Under the pieces are notes generated by a model. The model did not search any database and was not told where the DNA came from. It worked only from the letters and a program-made list of their open reading frames with translations. 6,495 bases of DNA, taken from assembly GCA_002338895.1 (NCBI GenBank), contig DDJH01000063.1, forward strand, positions 19,680-26,174, read 5' to 3'. This stretch comes from Lentisphaeria bacterium UBA1829 (GTDB lineage Bacteria; Verrucomicrobiota; Lentisphaeria; Victivallales; UBA1829). Position 1 is the first letter of the stretch; each line of letters opens with the position of its first letter. The position numbers and the translations under genes are program-made. This document shows, piece by piece, positions 4,249 through 6,495 of the stretch.

Positions 4249-6495
4249 ATGCAGATTCGAACAAGTGGAAGGATTCTTTTTCTACTGTTTGCCGTCTTTA
4301 CGCTCTCCGCGGATTTTCAGGCGGAGTTCGACGGGAAAACAACCGTGAAAGAGGAGAAGAACCAGCGGATTTCCTTCCGGACCGCCAACGGATTTTACGG
4401 AACAATGGACCGGAAAGCCTTTCCATCCATCCAGGTGCGTGCAACGGAAGAAGGACTCGTCATTGATGCAACGGGCGCGGATCTTTCGAAAAAGAAGAAC
4501 TTCCTCATCCGCCTCTATCCTCCGAAACAGGATCAGCAGAAAGACGTGTTTCTCGGACGGAAACTGAATTCGACCGTGACCGTGAAGGCGGATCGGAGCG
4601 CCTCCGGAACCCTTCTGATTGAAGGCAGCCGGAACGGGAAACACTACCATGCGGGGAAAATAGTTCCCGTCGGAACGAGCTTCCAGACCCAGGTCTTTTC
4701 CCGGCTGATCCCGGAAGGCGTGGAAAGACTCACACTCCGCTTCGACCTCCGGGCTCCCGCAGTCTATACGATCCGGAACGCCGGGATGACCGCCGTCACG
4801 GAGACGGTTCGTCCCGCGAACCGCAATCAGATCGTCAACGGCGGAGCCGAGCGCGGCTGGTACGGCACCTATATCGACGATTTTCACGCACAGGCGGTCA
4901 ACGGCCAGTACATCCGCTACGACGGGCGGATCGTGACATTCGGACGGAATTTTGCCATCGACGACAAAGTCTTCCATTCCGGACGCCATTCGTTCCGCAT
5001 CGAAGGCCACCCCTCCGTGTGCGGCAGCTTCTACCTGAATCCGGTCAAATACATTCCGGGCCAGCCGTTCACGGTCTCCTTCTGGGCGAAGGCGGAAAAA
5101 CCGAACACCGCGCTGAATCTCGGTCTTTTTCTCGGGTTTTCCCGGACCTACGCCATCCCTCTGAGCGCCGGACCGGAATGGAAAAAATATGAAGTCACCA
5201 TTCCGAAATGGGGAGAGAAAGGTCCCGGTCAGCATATCATCGGCGACGTGGTCGGCGGCAGCATCTTTGAAGAGGTCTATCCTCGATTCGATCCGGCAGG
5301 AACGGTCTGGATCGACGACTTTGCCTGCTCCTCCGGCACCCGGGCCCCCTTCCGCAACGATACTCTCTCCCTGCGCGGCACCCTGAACACCCGGAACTCC
5401 TATTACAAAGAGGGCGACCCCATCCGGATGCGTATGGAAATCGAAAATCCCGGAACGGCCGTCCAGACCGCGGAACTGTCGTACTCCATCCGGGACTTCT
5501 TCGGGAAAACGCTCTTCACCTCCCCCGTAACCCGTCTGACCATCGCTCCGAACGCGACCATAAAACAGGAGATCCCGGTGACAACCCGACAGAAAGGGGT
5601 GTTCAATCTGATCGTGGAACTGCGGATTCCGAAAACCGGGGAAACGATCCGTCACGCGTTTCTCACCGGCGTGATCGGCAAAGAGGGCGACAAGGTCTCC
5701 CGAATCGGACTGGACGCGCCGATTTCCGGCAATCCGGATCTTCTGATCCCGGTCTTCAACGATTTCCGAGTCGGCACAATCCGCCTCTGGGGCTCCTACA
5801 ACAAGGCGATCAAGGACTACACCGGAACCCGGCGGATCGACGCATTCCATCGTGCAGGCGTCAAGATCCTTCTGAATATTGGCGACATCCATAAACTTCC
5901 GTTTGTCCGCAAAGACATGACCCCCTGGAAGGAGTTTCTGAAAAAAGCCCTGAAACCCTACGCCGGCAAAGTCGCCCTCTACGAAGTGACCAACGAGCCG
6001 AACGCCTGGAGCGGACAGGGCAGCAAAAAAGATCCCGCCCTGTTCGACGACATGACCCCCCTCACCTACATCCGGATGCTCCGGGCCGCCTCCGAAGCGG
6101 TGCACGAGATTGATCCGGGGGCGAAAATCGGCGGTCCGACCACCTGCGGCACCGATCTTTCCTTCACGGAAAGCGTTCTTGCCCACGGCGGCACCCCCTA
6201 TCTGGACGTCATCACCGAACACCCCTACCGCACCCTCCCCGAACTGCCCGATTATGAAACCGATCTGACGTCGATGAAAAAGATCGTCGCCCGCTACAGT
6301 CCGCAGCGGAAGATTCCGATCTGGGCCTCGGAATCCGGTTCCCAGAACTCCGCGCTCCTGCGCGACAATCTGATCGACGAGAAAACCCGCGCCGCCGTTG
6401 CCAAAGACATCCGCAACATGCTCATCTCCTATGCGTGCGGCAACGAAGTCTACATTCACTTTGCGGCTGCGCCGTACGGGATCGGAATCGGCTGG
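4249..6495 (+). CDS. Secreted multidomain glycoside hydrolase of clan GH-A with a CBM4/9-like module (3' end beyond the window)
   Basis: The frame stays open from ATG 4249 to the window end, giving 749 residues without a stop. Residues 1 to about 25 form a signal peptide (basic start, hydrophobic ILFLLFAVFTLSA, probable cleavage after FQA), so the enzyme is exported. About 27-185 is an unassigned beta-rich region. About 190-360 resembles a CBM4/9 carbohydrate-binding module: it opens with IVNGGAERGWYG, contains SGRHSFRIEG and PFTVSFWAKAE, and closes with TVWIDDFACSSG. About 371-478 looks Ig-like (YKEGDPIRMRMEIENPG). From about 490 a (beta/alpha)8 barrel begins: TIRLWGSY (R512, strand 2), GVKILLNIG (strand 3), YEVTNEPNAW with acid/base candidate E583 (strand 4), KIGGPTT (strand 5), DVITEHPYR (strand 6), and IPIWASESGS with nucleophile candidate E695 (strand 7). 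EVYIHFAAAPYG probably marks strand 8. NEP at strand 4 plus Glu at strand 7 defines clan GH-A; the features are closest to GH39- or GH5-like enzymes, but the family and substrate are not certain. Likely in one transcript with the pseudopilin. Confidence 0.9.
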   Translation, partial: MQIRTSGRILFLLFAVFTLSADFQAEFDGKTTVKEEKNQRISFRTANGFYGTMDRKAFPSIQVRATEEGLVIDATGADLSKKKNFLIRLYPPKQDQQKDVFLGRKLNSTVTVKADRSASGTLLIEGSRNGKHYHAGKIVPVGTSFQTQVFSRLIPEGVERLTLRFDLRAPAVYTIRNAGMTAVTETVRPANRNQIVNGGAERGWYGTYIDDFHAQAVNGQYIRYDGRIVTFGRNFAIDDKVFHSGRHSFRIEGHPSVCGSFYLNPVKYIPGQPFTVSFWAKAEKPNTALNLGLFLGFSRTYAIPLSAGPEWKKYEVTIPKWGEKGPGQHIIGDVVGGSIFEEVYPRFDPAGTVWIDDFACSSGTRAPFRNDTLSLRGTLNTRNSYYKEGDPIRMRMEIENPGTAVQTAELSYSIRDFFGKTLFTSPVTRLTIAPNATIKQEIPVTTRQKGVFNLIVELRIPKTGETIRHAFLTGVIGKEGDKVSRIGLDAPISGNPDLLIPVFNDFRVGTIRLWGSYNKAIKDYTGTRRIDAFHRAGVKILLNIGDIHKLPFVRKDMTPWKEFLKKALKPYAGKVALYEVTNEPNAWSGQGSKKDPALFDDMTPLTYIRMLRAASEAVHEIDPGAKIGGPTTCGTDLSFTESVLAHGGTPYLDVITEHPYRTLPELPDYETDLTSMKKIVARYSPQRKIPIWASESGSQNSALLRDNLIDEKTRAAVAKDIRNMLISYACGNEVYIHFAAAPYGIGIGW

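Noticed and set aside
4282..6459. 725-codon open frame on the minus strand
   Set aside because: It lies entirely opposite the clan GH-A hydrolase, whose + strand translation has a signal peptide, catalytic motifs and a good Shine-Dalgarno sequence. The antisense product is low-complexity, rich in Gly, Asp and Arg, and without domains; it results from the G+C-rich codon use of the real gene.

Overview
The window looks like chromosomal DNA of a member of the Lentisphaerota (Victivallis-like) or a close relative in the Planctomycetota-Verrucomicrobiota-Lentisphaerota group. The main clue is a prepilin-like protein with an FTLIELL N-terminus and a C-terminal H-X9-DG motif. Such proteins are greatly expanded in that lineage and often sit beside AraC regulators and glycoside hydrolases. 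The lineage call is inference from family knowledge; no rRNA or other marker is present.

All convincing genes are on the + strand. Bases 2-2231 hold what looks like one damaged glycoside hydrolase gene. The upstream part (2-1471) is open from the window edge and encodes an uncharacterised helical plus beta-rich N-terminal region. In a different frame, 1320-2231 encodes most of a GH5-type (beta/alpha)8 barrel (strands 3 to 8, both catalytic glutamates). The frame changes near 1365-1395, and barrel strands 1 and 2 appear to be missing there, so an internal deletion or an assembly error is likely.

A sigma70-like promoter overlapping the end of that gene leads into an AraC-family regulator (2323-3234) with a GTG start and a strong Shine-Dalgarno sequence. 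A second promoter with the same 17-base spacing (-10 TATAAT) follows the regulator. It precedes the pseudopilin-like protein (3403-4182) and, 66 bases further on, a large secreted multidomain clan GH-A glycoside hydrolase (4249 to beyond the window end, 749 codons visible). The hydrolase has a signal peptide, a beta-rich N-terminal region, a CBM4/9-like module, an Ig-like module and a barrel with candidate catalytic residues E583 and E695.

Taken together this reads as a polysaccharide-utilisation cassette: a sugar-responsive regulator, a surface or secreted pseudopilin, and an exported glycan-degrading enzyme, with a degraded second hydrolase beside it. The pseudopilin's role next to the hydrolase is the least understood part. 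No RNA genes, CRISPR arrays, insertion sequences or clear intrinsic terminators were seen.
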